Below are positions 25,640 to 39,333 of a stretch of DNA of 64,000 bases, in pieces. The DNA lies in contig JAMPIT010000856.1 of NCBI GenBank assembly GCA_026261815.1, positions 11,144,001 to 11,208,000 on the forward strand. Direction: 5' to 3'. The position numbers and the translations under genes are program-made. Numbering within the stretch: position 1 is the first letter of the stretch; every line of letters starts with the position of its first letter. Origin of the DNA: Monarcha castaneiventris obscurior. Taxonomy: Eukaryota > Chordata > Aves > Passeriformes > Monarchidae. Under the pieces are notes generated by a model. That model was not told where the DNA came from. It saw only the letters and a list, made by a program, of their open reading frames with translations, and ran no database searches.

Positions 25640-28237
25640 AAGCAGCATCCTGCTCTAACCCCCAGGGGTGATGGAGTTGAGACCTCCCAAGATTGAGTTG
25701 CCTGCTGGCGGGATCTGCCCTCGCAGAAGGCAGATTTGAAGGTGTTCGTGCTTCGAAAGTCCAGGATCAATAAGAGCCACGAGTTATTGTTCTGCACCTG
25801 AAGCTGGCAGAAGCCAAGAATAATCATCTTTGGGCGTGCTGAGTGTGCTGTGCTGCACTGCGTGGCTGGAGGGACAGCCACTCCCTGTGGTGAAAGGGTT
25901 GTGGTTAAGGGGAAGTGAAGGGGTAGCAGCTATGGGGTCTTCTCTGTGGTGTAGTCGAAGTGATTCACTCTGTCACATGTGGAATCAAGGCTCTCCTGTA
26001 CACAGTGTGAGCAACTTGTGTCTACAACAGCTTTACTTAAGGCATGAAGAAGTAAAGTAGTGTGTGTTTGCTGTAAATTCTTCACTTCTTGACATTAGGC
26101 CTGAAACCCACAGATTTCTGGTCACTATTAAATGCTTTTTACTAGGTTTTCTCTAAGAAAGAAAACATTCTGTCCAACGATAGAAGTATCACTTAAAGGC
26201 ATTCATATATTCTCTTTTTGAAAATTTGGAATTTGAAATGTGACTGTGGCAAGCTAAATGTTAACCTGCACTGGCTAAATTGTTCCTCTCATCTATTGTG
26301 CTTAGTGGAATGGGCTTTGAGGTGATGAGTTGAAATATTTGGAATATGTCTGTGTCCTTAAAGCTTGGCAGTTTTATTACATTAGGCTTTACAATAGTCA
26401 TAAGTATGTGAGTTTTTCTTCATGTCTAATTCCATCATCATGTAGATTTAGGTGCTGTAACTCAAATGGAGTAGATTGGTAGAAATTGCACCTGGGGTTC
26501 ATGCTTAAGCCGTAGAGTGAACTGTCTCACTCTGCAACTGCTGTTTCTGGCATCTTTAAAAATGCTCTTTCCTTGTGTTGGGAGATGGGGACTTATTTCA
26601 GGCAGTACTGGCTCCAGTGATCTTTAAATCCCTAGAACAGCACAGTGTGGCATAGATCAGTCCTGGTGTGGATCCATTTCGTTGCTGTTTCTCAGAAAAT
26701 GAGTTCTGCAAAGTTTTGGGCAAGCTGGTGGAGAAGTTAGCTGGTAACCCCAGATAAAATGGAATTTTGCCTGAATTCATCTGCCTCAGAATATTTCTCT
26801 GTTTTGTCTTTTGAGCATTGTATTGCTTCCCAGCAGACAGAGCAGGATTAAATGATGCTGACATAAAGGGATAGGTGGCTATTTTATCCTGCTTCCTTAG
26901 TTTGTTCCCAACAGTGGCTCTAGGTTGTTGCAGGGAAATTTTCTCAATTGTTTCCTTGAATATGTCAGGTGTGCTGTGTTGTCTTCAGGCAATAGCAAAT
27001 TATCTTTTCTTCTTCAGATGAAAGCATGGAAGAGTGTGGGAACCATTTGGTTATACCCCTTTAATTATTTATAGGGAACAAATTCTAAGTTTATTTTCAT
27101 GGATATGGATTAAGGGCTACATGGAAAATTTCAGAAAGGAGCTGTGTTCTCTGGAGGTTTGTTGTGTGTGATGTCAACCTCTAAGCCTTTCAAAGACTTT
27201 GCTAGAAGCAGGATTCAAAGACCTGATACTTCCCTCACAAAGTAAAATTTTACACTTCAGCTTGATTGTGTTTGCCTTTCCGACTGCAGTGTTGGCTGCT
27301 GAATCCCATCTGTTTTGAAATTTCGGGGGGAAAGTGTTTTGTTCCAGTAAAAATCGGAAACCTGGAAAGGGAAATTGAGGTACAGGCAGGACCCCTGGTG
27401 CTTCATCATCAGGAGCAGCAGCTGTAATCAGCTGCCAGTAGATCAAAGCTGCTGAGATGGTCGATGGCAGCTATTAATAACTTCTGACTTAATGCTCTGC
27501 ACCCTCCCAGCTCTGCTGAGCCTCCCCATGAGGTTTGGAAATGTTGACACCTGCATGACTCAGCTCACAAACAGAGCAAACTGCTGGGATGAGGCACCTT
27601 GGAGCCTCAGTTGTTTGAGACGTGGCAGAAACAGCCTCCGTAGGGGGGTGAGGAGAGAGGGAAAAGGGAATTTCAGCATGTTTAAATCAGTGTGGCAGAA
27701 GGTGTGGATGGGCTGGGGAGGGCAGCTGGAGAGGAGCACAGGAGAACCAGGAGAGCTCACCTTGGAGCATCATGCACGTGGCAGCAAAGCAATCAGTGCC
27801 TAGCTACTCCAGCCAGATCCAGGGGAGGCCTGGGGTGGCTGCAGAGGGCAGTGATGGATGGAGCTGGTGCTTTTTGGAAGGCTGGGATGGTTGAAATGTG
27901 GAAATCAAGGAAGGTCACCTGTTAGCAGGGGATGTGCTGCTGTGGGTGCCCACAGTGATGCCCACAGAGGAGCCTCTGGCACCCAGCAGACAATGGGACA
28001 CGGTCCCTGTGTGCTCCAGCTCTCACTGTGCTCCAGGAGCTTCTGGAGTTTAAAGAAGCCTTTGAAGGCTCTAAGGTAAATCATCCTCCTGCATTACATT
28101 TTGTGGGTTCTGCCCTTCAGCTTTGTTCAGAAATCTTAACATTTGCACCAGGAGCCATGTCTGTCTTCTCTGACTTTTTATCACATTTTTTTCCCCTTTT
28201 TTTGTGTTTTTCTTTTTTTTAATGTTTGCTACAGAGT

Positions 28238-28282
28238 ACTTAATTTAACAAAATCTCTTTCACTTAATTTAACAAAATCTCT
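28238..28282. repeat. 24-bp tandem duplication
   Basis: Two adjacent copies of a unit beginning ACTTAATTTAACAAAATCTC start at 28238 and 28262. They agree through CTCT and then end. The near identity suggests a recent slippage or duplication event. Confidence 0.92.
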
Positions 28283-31200
28283 GAGAAGAGAGCCCCTTAA
28301 TAGTTTCATTTTTTCTTGTTTCTTCTGGCTACCCAAATCCGTTACCAGCAACCCCACCTCTGACATAACATAGAGGGGCAAAAGGGATGTTCTTAACAGG
28401 GGTTTTTCCTTACTCTGGAAAGAGAGATTTCTCCCATTTGAGCAGCAGTCAGGAAGCTCTGGTGAAGATGGAGTGATAGAGATAATACAGCAAGAGAGAG
28501 GAGGAAGCTGTGTGGGACTGGGAAGATTTTGGGATGAGACAACAGCTTTTAACTCATTAGGGAGACAAGGTCTCTGGTAGGTTCTTTGCTGGGTGTGCAA
28601 ATGGAAGTGGGAAGCTGCTTAAAAGAGCTGTGAATGTGAGAGGAGAGTGCAAGCCCTGGCGGGAGGGGGCTGTGTGTGAGGGATAGTGTCTGCTGGGAGG
28701 ATGGAGTCAGGGGACACGGGGAGCTGTGCCCCAGCCCTTGCTGGGCAGGAGAGCTGCTGGGAGCACTGCACTGTCTGCCTCAGACATCACTTGGATTCCA
28801 GGCACCTTCAGAAACTGGGATGCAGCAGGATGCTTTGATCCCAGATCATTCCAGAGGTGATGCTGCAGAAGAACCACTCCTGTCAGAGCCTGATGGGGCC
28901 GAGGGCTGGAAGGCAAAGAAAGGTTGATGGAGAACTTTTTAAATCCCCTTCACTGATGCTGGATGAGAAAAGCTGGATCTGTAATGCATGGACATGCAAA
29001 CACACGGACAAGCAGCTGCTTTCTCCTCCCCAGAGCTGCCTGCCCCCAGCCCAGCCCCTCATTCCACAGGGCTGATGTGGCTGGAGAGGTTCAAGGAAGC
29101 ATTTTACAGAGTGTTGATTGTAAAGCACGGGGAGATGCAAAGAAAAGTGTCATCTGAAACAGTGGCTGGAAAAACAAGCAGGCTGTGTCAGCCCATTTCA
29201 CGTGGTTAATGAAGTGTCACTCACCATCTTTTTTAAAAGTGTGTTTTAGAGCTGGAGAGGGAATGAGTTTGTCCCTGGCCAGCCTGTTATAAATACTTTA
29301 ACTGAATTGTAACTGTATTTCTATGGCAGAGTGAATTTTTGTCCTGATACTGGTCACATTAATAGTTTTCTGGCCAATCTTGGTTAACTTTTACCACTGA
29401 GCTCTCCTTGCTTCTAATTTCGAGGTAAATATGACAAAACATGAAGTTTCTGTGCATGCAGCATCTCCCGTGAAAAAGCTTTGATGTGGAGTTTGGTGTT
29501 TGAAAAGTTAAATCCAGCTGCACAAAAGGGAGATAATCATAAATAAAACTGCATTAATAGTGATTTTATTACAACACTCCTGGCTCCATACGAAACTTTA
29601 ATGAAGAGAGATTTGCAGGGAAGACTCACGCTGACACCTTCAGTGGTCTCCAGCATCTTTTACATTGAGAGATTTCCCCTGTCTGTGAGCACCATATGTA
29701 CTCTAATCAGTTAATTGAGTCTGACAGTTTCAGCACATGAAATGCCATATGTTCTGTGTTTTTGTTCCATCACGGGCATTACTGGTGACCTCAGAACTCA
29801 CTGGCCAAATATTGCTGTGTTACCTGCCCCTGATAACTGCACTGCATCTGCTGATGGTGAAACCTGGACGTTGCTGATTTTGTGGTGTTAAGTCACCAGT
29901 CTGCTCCTTGCCAAGGGGGTTTACTCAGCAGCCACCCCAGTGCTTCAAGTGCTTAAATTTTACGGTGAATGCATTAAAATGTTAATTTGAGCAGCTAACA
30001 GTTCTTCCTTGTCTTTCACCCAGCTTCCCCCATCAGCGCCTTTTCACTTTTTTTGCCTTCTTTTTTTTTCTCCTTTGATCCACACTTTGTGTTTATGTTG
30101 CTCCTTTGCCATATTTCCTCTCCCCCTCAAAGGTGGATTGCTCCTTTACACAGCAAAAGGGGCTTCTGTGGTGATGGGAGCTTTGCGCAGACATTTCCTC
30201 CCATGTGTGCACAAGGTACAGAGGAGTTTGTTTTAATTTTCAGGTTTCTCCTGCCTACTTTCTTTACCTCTCTGCTGCCATCCAACCTTTTTTTTTTGCT
30301 CAGTGACAAGTTTAAGAAGTGGTGAGATGATTACTCTGCTCACTTTGGATGTCCATAAGGAGCAAATTGGAATCACTGGAGCTTTCCTGCCACTCCAGAA
30401 TGGCATATGTTTCACTTGCCCAGACTTCTGCTGTCACCGTAGCATCTTATCTGTGGCTCGTGGGAGAAAACAGCCTCTCCCTGGAGATGGTGCTGAGATG
30501 CTCCACGCATCAGCTCCCACTGATTGCTGAAGCAGTCACAGGGCTGAGCATCATCTTCTGACAAAGCAAACACCTTGTCGAAATGGCACTTTGAACCCAA
30601 CTGCTTTGGCATCTCTTGGCAGACTGGAGCCTTCCCAGGAGCCACTGAGGTCCTTTGTATTTGTGTTCTCTTTGCTAAAGGAGAGTAGGTCAGGCCTGTG
30701 TTCTCTGGCAGTCCTGCAAAATGGATTATTTGGGTTCTCTGTTATGTCACGTGTTCCATCTTCCTTCAGACCTGACCTTATTGAGTCAGTGAGTCTTTAG
30801 TTTCCTCCCCTCCCTTTCACACCTGCCAGTGGCTGTGTTTTGGGAGAACATCTGGCAAATAATCATCATATAAATGAGGAAGTCAAGTCACCAAGAGGTT
30901 TAATGATTTGTTAAAGGTGACAGATCCTGCCCTGTGGAAGGACAGTGACTCTTAAAGCTAATTGATGTTGCAGCAGATCCTGTCCCTGTGTATCTGAGGC
31001 TTTTTGTTTGGTCAAACTAGATTTTAAAACTTGGTTGCTCTTAATTTTTTCAAGGAGATTCCTCATTTTGGATCTGTCCTGAAAGTCAGTAATTGATCAA
31101 GAGAAGCAGTCCATGGCACTTCCTTACACTGGAGATATTCTGCACAAGCCAGCAATTGTTTTCACTACAGGGAGATTTTTGCAGCTATTTTTAGTGTGTG

Positions 31201-31647
31201 GTTGCTCTGACAGTTTAAGAATGGCTTTAAGTCAGCAGTTCCCAGGGACCACAGCTAACTGGAAGCAACCTCCATCATTCTCAGGAATGAGAATGTCCTG
31301 TCACCAACTTGCATAGGGTGAACCATTAACTATCACAACTTCTCTAGCCTGTGCAAAGCTGCCTTAGGGACAAGCCCCCAGAAAAATACCCCCAGCTGCA
31401 AACCCACCAGCAGCCTCAAGGACACTTTTACCTCTTGGCTGAATATTGAAGTGCATGGACAGAAAAGCGTTTTCCAGCTCTGCTGCTCTCACGTACTTTG
31501 AGTGCAGTAAGGACAGGGGGGTAGACAATTGTCATTGCTGTCACCTCTGCTGAAAGTCACACTCCTGGTGCAGATGCAGTCAGTGACACTGTGCCCCTTG
31601 TTCTCTTGCTGGGTCACATCTTGACTCTCTTATGTAAAGATGTGCAG

Positions 31648-31686
31648 TAATGATAAATTGTAATGATAAATTATAATGATAAAATA
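31648..31686. repeat. Three copies of a 13-bp unit
   Basis: TAATGATAAATTG, TAATGATAAATTA and TAATGATAAAATA lie head to tail at 31648, 31661 and 31674. The TAAT/ATGA core resembles homeodomain-type sites, but a plain minisatellite is the simplest reading. Confidence 0.92.
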
Positions 31687-34600
31687 TAAAAAGTAAACAA
31701 TCACCAGTGCAGGGAGTTCAGGGTGGACTGAGCTGGCTGAGTGCTCCAGCCTGCAGGAAGCACACGCAGCCTAGGTGAGACTGATATCATCATCCTGCTG
31801 TCCCTGTTTGATGCTCAGAGGATGTGGGAATGCTCTTGTACTCAGGCTCTAAGTACTCACTTCAGCCCTGGCAGATTGATAGATGCCAGCAACAGAAAGA
31901 TCTTCCCTTCTTCCCAACAATGCTCCACTTAAAATGCTCTTGGTATGAACAAATCCTCCCATAGCCTCTTCTGATGATGTTACGAATTACCAAGCACAAA
32001 AGAGGCTTGACCTAAGGAATTTGGATTAGCTTCAGATGTCCCTGGCTATAGGAAACATGAGAAACAGATGAACTGTGCCTAAATTCCTACAGCAGATTTA
32101 AAATTGGGTTATTTCTTAGTGATGTATTGGAAAGAGCCGATAACTGAGGTGCAGTTCTGAGTCATATTTACCACAATAGAACAGGGGAGAGCGTTTCATG
32201 CGACGCTGAGAGCTTTAAAATGCTTTACACTGGAGAGCCTGCGTGCCTGTGCTGAGAGATACAGGCTCTGCAATTAGATGTCTTTAGCTGGAGGAGCAGG
32301 AGGAAGCAGGAATCCATTTGGAGTGGGAGCAGTGGCCCCATCCACAGCATAGAAGAGCATAAAAGAGCTGCTTCTGTGCAGTGTGGTGCAAATCCCCTCC
32401 TGCAGCTGGGGAGCAGGGGCTGACTTGGGGTACAGGCACAGCAGTGATGCCATGTCTCTTCCCTCTCTGGCAGAAGACAGAAAGAGGCAAATTAAGTATC
32501 TTTGGGGAATGGATTAGGAACAGATAGCTTCCTGCTTTTCAAAGGGAAGGCTTTGAAAGAGCAGAAGCATGTTCTCGCCTTGGTCTCCATCACTTGCTGC
32601 TGCAGGCAGTGTGAGGGATGGATGGGAGGCAGTGGAGAGGTTGCTGGGCAAGCTCTTCTAGAGCTTGCACCATTTTCCAGTGTTGCTTTGCACCACTGCG
32701 GAATTGTTTGGTTTTCTGCAACGTTAGAGAAACATTCAATATTAGGACAAACTGCTTTCTGTGTTTAATTTGGAGATTGAACCTCTATGAATCTCTTCCA
32801 GGCTGGAAAGTGTGGTGATTTGAGATAACACTGGTCTGACCCATGTGGATTGTGCAGGTACAGCCCACGTCACTGCTGTGCCACACAGCTGGCTTGCCTT
32901 GGGCAGGAATGGTCCAAGATTCCCAAGAGCTTCCAAGGAATATGGTCCCTTTCTGGAATGAGGTGATGGGATCTCTTTGGAGGCAGTGCCACATTCTCCA
33001 GAGCACTTCCAGCCCAGAGTTTCCTGAAGTGTGCGGTACGCATGGCTCAGCCACCAGAGAAATGTTTTGGTGCCTGACTCCTTAGGAATGGGAAAATTTG
33101 GGAAGATGGGAGAATTGGCCAGGATTGACCAGTTTCTCTCCAAACTAGAAGCTGGGCTTGTTTAGGCTGCGTTTCCCAGAGGGGTTCTCAGGCCAATGCT
33201 GCTTAGCTCTTTTGAGCTCTATCGATGAAGCAATCAGGCTCAGGCCAATAATGTCTCCTGTTTGTTAGAACTGCTACTTTAGGCCCCTCCTCACATCAAT
33301 GAAAGCTTGAACAGCCCATGGAAACCAAGCAGTTCTGGCCAGAAAGGAAATAAATGTCTCTGTACTAGAAGCTAAGATTACACATCAGGATAATGTTTTA
33401 CATGGAAATTTTACCTGTTCCCTAACTTTGAGTTGTATTAATGACATTAAATAGCTCTTGTCTGCGAGTCTTAGATGTTCTGAACTTGAGATCTGTTGAT
33501 TTTTGTAATCATTGGGTTTGAATTCTGTGATTTGTAGTGCTTCATTTCAGAGTAATTGCATAATCTCTGCATAATTTAAGATTTAAAGTATGTAGCTGTA
33601 AGTGTTTTCGTGTCATCTTTCAATTCATGATGATGCTGACCTGTAAGAGGGAATTATATTTTTAGTGATTATTTTCTGTTTAAGAACATCCTGTAAAGAG
33701 TCCAAGGGTTTCCCGTGGGGCCTCCACATAGGCTCAGCACAGTTGTGCCCTCTGTGTTTCTGTGGGGTCCAGCTGCAGAGTTTTGTTGAAATCCTGTTAC
33801 CAAATAGTTATAAAGTATAAACAGAAAAGCTTTGAGAAAACACCACCAACAGAACCTTCTTCCCATGCTCCTGTGGATCCCAACACTCTTGCTCTTTGCA
33901 GCTTGCAAGGATTATAAGATCCATTTTAATGCTCCTGATACTTTGGTTATTGTGGCAATTAGAACAACAGTAGTTGCTGTCTTGGTTTTCTTTCTGAAGC
34001 CCATTGATTCCTTATTTTGGCCTCAATTACAAGTAGTAGAAGAGGTGTTTCTTCAGGGAACTAATTAGTCTAAAAAGCCTGGTTCAGCGTAGTGCCTGAG
34101 CAGTTTGTCGAATGGGGCCTAAATGCAAGTGCCAATTGCAGTTGTTTTGTTTCAGAATATCCATAATTGTTCACCCTCAGTACTTCTCCACGTTGGGAGC
34201 TGTGTTTGCTCCCATCTGCTCACCCAGCCTTTCACCATGGCCTGGGCTGTCCAGAGGCTGCAGCACCTCCATTTCCTCAGCCTGGTTTGTGTTAAGGGCA
34301 GGAATTTGAGCATGGCACCATTGCCACTCAAAACTGTGAAAAGAATTCAAAGGAAGGTGCCTGGAATTCTCTCTTTATTTTTCTCTTTTTCTTTTGCACT
34401 TCAATGTGACCAGCCTACTAATATTTGGATAAGGCTGGGAGCAGAGTAAGTGAAAAACCCAGCTGATAGCAGTTCTCACCATGCTGTGAATAAAAACTAA
34501 GCTGTTGATATAGATCTCCTCTGTTCAGGGGTGGTCCAGGTAAATTGTAAGGAACAATTCTGCTTTCTCAGAGGCTTTGCAATTTATCTATTTGCTTTAA

Positions 34601-36186
34601 TCAGTGTTAATGTCAAATGTGCTTTGATTGTGCTAAAAGCTTTTCAGCAAAACAAACTGAAAGTGCAAAGTTGTAGAGAAAGGCACAATCTCCCTGTAAT
34701 GCAAGTTGTAACGTTTTTCTTTTGAATTTTATTTATGCTGTTTAATAAAACAGGCAGTGCTGGAGAACACACGTGCCATGAATCCAGCTGTGGTGACAGT
34801 ATCACGGCTATGAAATGCACGGCACATCGATTTGACATATTGATGTGATTTATGTTTTCAATTTGTTTAAACGGCTCTAATGGCTGCGGCTTTGACACAT
34901 GGGCGCTCAGATTTCTAGTTCTGTTCAAGCCCACATTAAAACCAGAACTGATTCCTGGCTTAAGACATTGATTTTTATCTGGTCTGTGTTCCTGTGCCTG
35001 TGTTCCACACTCCAAACTCCCAAATGTGAGTTTTTTGTGGCATCGACTTTGCTTCTTTTCGGAAAATTGTAGAAACAGTTCCTTATCATTGGGAAGCTGA
35101 TTCTTGGAAGAGTTACTAAACCTAAATATTTTTGATTGTTAAAGGCAATCAACAAGAAGCTTGAAAGATTACATGTTATGGTATTAATGGTGTGTAAAAG
35201 CCCAGTGAGATACTCAGTAACCATAAACGTGAACAGAGTAATTACTTTGTAGAGGTTATTTTAAGTAGAATATCATGTGTAATGGGAGAGGGTTTGAGGC
35301 TTCTTTGTATAAAGGTTACCACTGTACATTATTTATATACACGAAGAAATGATGAGTGTCTGTATCTGTATTAATTATTGAAGTATTTCTTGAGAGCCCA
35401 CAAACTCTGAATTTTTCATAAAATCCAGGCTGTGCAGTGCATTTGGGAACTGACCTGATGGCAGAGACCCTAAACCAGGGATCTTCATGGGTTGGTATTA
35501 TTGCTAAGAGAGGTTTTTACCAGCCCTACCCTTGGCAATTCTATGGTGAGTACTCTCAATTTTGATCATGGATGCAGAGTTCTTCACTTTCTGGTTTATT
35601 CCCTTTTACAAGAGGTCATTTCGTAAGTGAAAAATGCAACCTTAGGATAGATCCAGCCCCCTGTTATCTCAAATACTCAGATAAAATGTGTGCTCCTTTG
35701 ACCTCCATGGATCTAGTTCCACCTTGGCAAAATAAGCTGCTGGTTTCTGAAGCGTTCTGAGACCTTCTGCGTGAAGGAAGGTGGTAGGGACAGCAGGGGT
35801 GATGTCTGCAGTGACAACCCCTGTTCCTCTAGGTGGGAAGTGACGAATGTTTATCAGTTATTTGCCCGGCACATGTGTGGGTGTGAGGCGGCAGGAGCCC
35901 CCCACTTGCAGAGTGCTGAAATATGGGACTCCCCTTCTTCAAAGAGCCCGGGCTGGAGGTACCTGGCCCCCAGTGCTGCCCCTGCTCGGAGGGGATGGAT
36001 GCTGCCCGTCCTGCTTCGAGGGGATTGCTCTGTGCCGTGTGCCTAAAGATCATCTGAGTGCACTTAATTGTCTCTCAGCTGCAGCATGGCAGCCCGCAGA
36101 GCTGCTGAAAAGAGAGAAGTTGTTGGCATTATGGATGGTATTTATTTAGAGCTGCTCATTGTGCTTGGCAGAGGCTGCCTGGGGTC

Positions 36187-36199
36187 GGGGGGGGGGGGG
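36187..36199. repeat. G13 homopolymer
   Basis: Thirteen G residues in a row, with a GGGG four bases upstream. Long G runs are much rarer than T runs in this window. It could form a quadruplex in the transcript or reflect uncertainty in base calling. Confidence 0.88.
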
Positions 36200-37859
36200 C
36201 CTGTGAGGAGTGCAAAACTACCTATGCAGATGGATTGAATTCCTGGGAGTGTGTACAGCTGTATAAAATACATGGTGAGTCTCAAATTCTTTCGACAAAC
36301 GTGGTACCGAACGCATCCAAGCTTGTTTGAAAGTGTCGGTTAATTATTTTCATGTATTATTACTCCCAAAAGGCACAATGTAAATACATGTGTACACATA
36401 TATAAGTGTTCCTAGGAAAGCATGTCTAAAGAGCTCTAGATGAGTGATTTTACGCTCTCAAAACAATAATGTCCCAGGCTAATTCTACAGGCTTTTTATT
36501 GCTTTGCTGTTTAGGTCCATTTTTGAAGGCAGTAGGTGAGACCATCAGAGCTGTATAGAGAAATGACATTTATCTTCCCAGTGCAGCATGACCTTATCGT
36601 TCATAAGTGGCATTTCCTTTCAGGATAATGAGCATCTTTTTATTTAGGCCAGGCGAGATCCGCAGTCGTTGTACCCGATTCCTCCAGCCCATCGACACTG
36701 TACACATTACTGCAATTATTGTGGATATTATTTTCTGTTACATTCCACTTGCTCTTTGGATTACGCTTTTTTTTCTGGCCAGCACAGGGGGCTAAGAAAA
36801 GGAAAGGTCACACTCAAGCCTTCATGAATATCTGGAGGCTGCTGCATGGCACAAATACAACCACTCCTACAGCAAATGCACATTTCTGTACCCTTCCTAT
36901 GTGGCTTCTTGCACGAGGAGTCAGTCACTATTTTGGCATCTATCAACCTGGGACAAACAAGCTGCTGTTGCCCTGGGGTCAGGCACTTTTAGGCACAGGT
37001 AAATGTGTGTAGCTGTTCATCTGCTTGGTTAAGAAGAAAGAAAACTGAAGCATGAGTTGGCAATTATTATTTGTAAGTATTTTCATGAGGGAGCTCCTGT
37101 CGTGCTCCATGGTGCTTTGCCACCAGGAGCCTCTGGAGCAGAGCTCCCAGCCCTGAGCATCCCACTGTGCCATGGAGGAGCAGTTCAATACAGCCTGTTA
37201 CCTGTGTGGCAGGAGCTAATAACTGAGATTATCTTGGCACATGTTCTGACTCCCTTCCCCTGCCAGTGAGATCTCTCATGTTTCTACAGCAGGGTTTTGC
37301 TCAACAGGCATTCTGGAGTGAGGAAACTCGAAGGTTTCCAATGGCACTTTCACCTCTTGCCTTGTCAGGCTGCATTTGCTGCAGCAAGAAGCAATTGGAG
37401 TTGCTGGGTTGCTTTCCTGAAATGAGTTGCTGTTTGGTTCACCCAGAGAAGATAAACACCTCCATCTCAGAAATATCATCCTGTCTGGCATCTTTGGCAG
37501 TCTCAGCAGAAGGGCCAAGGGAAACAAATGGACCAGGGCTAAAATGAAATTGCAGTGCTCCCTCTGGAGTTAATCCTTCCAGCCCAAAGCTGAGCAGCAC
37601 TGATGGAGCAACATATGGAAATGGTCCCTTCTGTTCCTGCTGCCCAATTCTGTGGATGAACAAAGGGCTTCAGCTGTGGGTTGATTAACCCTGCACTTTG
37701 CCCTCTCCTGCAGGATCTTACAATGAGAATTAAACTGATGGCTGGCAAACACAGAATATGTACCAGGCCTGTGCAGTGCAAGGATGTTCTTTACTTGCTC
37801 TGACCCTGTCTCTGCAGGGGTTTTTCTTGTACCCCTTGCATACCCTTTCCAAAATTTTC

Positions 37860-37872
37860 TTTTTTTTTTTTT
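37860..37872. repeat. T13 homopolymer
   Basis: Thirteen T residues preceded by TTTTC. It is a simple low-complexity tract in the intron between exons A and B. Confidence 0.9.
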
Positions 37873-38628
37873 AAGTTGGGGAAGATAGTAACTGCTGAAG
37901 TTTAAAAATTTGGATTTCGGGCCATTTTGATAGCTTTGTCCTCCTCCCTACAGGAGGAAACAATTAATTTTGAGAAAGCTGTGCAGAGCTGACACGGGAT
38001 CAGCCTCCATCCCCACAGAGGAGAAGGCTCTGAGGAGATCCTGGGCTGCTCACTGGCAACATCTGCTGTGGAGTTGCAAGGAAATACTCTGCAGGATTAG
38101 AGAAGGTCTTTAAAGCTAGTCAGACTCCTTGGGAAGGGAAACCAGAAGGTTTTGTGCTCCTTGGATTCTGTGAGAGCCTCCTTCAGGCTTGAAAGAAGGA
38201 GCATAAGATTAAGAGGAGCAATAAAAAAGGATGCCAGAAAGCTGGAGACTGGGGATGTTGTGGGCAGTCAGACTTGCTGTGGGAGAGAGGAGGAGAGTGA
38301 GCAGACAGTTGGAACAAGAGCTGTGAAATAAGCTCCAGCTATTTTCAGAAGCAGTTATTCAATATTTAAAAAGTAGTTTATTAGAAATTTCCCTGCAAAT
38401 GCTTTCCAGAAACTGGATCCTCTCTGGGTGTGACTCGGATTCCTCCAGCTCTGCTGTTCATTGACAGGAGTATTTTCACTTTTGTTACAATGTGGATGGC
38501 TGCTTAACTTGAATTGTTTTGAGTCCACTCCTGGTTTGGATGGCTCTTGGCACGAGAGAGCTGCAGAAACACTTGCAGTGCTTTTCTTTAATGGCTGCAC
38601 TTCATATGTAGGATCTCATGTAAGAAAG

Positions 38629-38644
38629 ACTAGAAATTTCTAGT
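38629..38644. repeat. Perfect 16-bp palindrome
   Basis: ACTAGAAATTTCTAGT reads the same on both strands. Further TTCTAGT copies follow within 40 bp (TTCTAGTTA near 38652 and TTCTAGTAA near 38668), with TCACTAGAAAAG beyond, giving a small cluster of direct and inverted copies. Confidence 0.9.
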
Positions 38645-39321
38645 TAGTTATTTTCTAGTTAGGCAGTTTCTAGTAACTGATTTTAATCACTAGAAAAGTC
38701 CAAGGTGGCCCACAGAAGCTTGACTTTGCAGTCATTGATAACATAAAAGCCTTCTCCAAGTTGTGGCTGTGAGGGGACCTTCAGGGCAACCCCAGCCCTG
38801 ATCCTTCACTCCTCAGGAAAACCAGAGGCAGGAAGGTGTTTGCACATTTCCTACATTAGAATGTCTTCATGTCTCCTTATCCCTCCTTCCCACACCCCAT
38901 CTTTTTCTGTTTCTTTATATTTTTACCACATTTCTTCTACCTTGTCAGCCACCTCCTTCCCAACAGACCATTAAGCAATAACAAGAGAAAACAAAAAAAC
39001 CCCCTTGCTGTTCCCTTCAAGTGCTTGCCTTGCATTTGCTGCCTATTTATAGCTGATTCATTTAAACCACAGTGGCAGTCAATCAGAAATGTGGTGAATC
39101 CTTCTTTCAAGAGCATGCCAAGAAAGGATCTTTTTAGTTTGCTTGCTTTTTTTACGATTTTTGCTGGAGCCTCTACAGTGTGCCTAAATTCCATTGGGAT
39201 TTATTTATTTTGAATAAGTTCTCAAATAAAAGTAGAAGAGTTTTGTTCCTCTTGTAAGAAGTTACAGGAGCATGACCATGGTGTGCAGGGATGTTTGATT
39301 TTATTTGAGGGTATTTTACAC

Positions 39322-39333
39322 TTTTTTTTTTTT
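39322..39333. repeat. T12 homopolymer
   Basis: Twelve T residues in the intron between exons A and B, without recognisable element sequence next to it. Confidence 0.9.

Noticed and set aside
28037..28075. EFKEAF resemblance to an EF-hand protein of the calmodulin type
   Set aside because: Only six residues match and no calcium-binding loop follows. It is kept only as a possible cassette exon.
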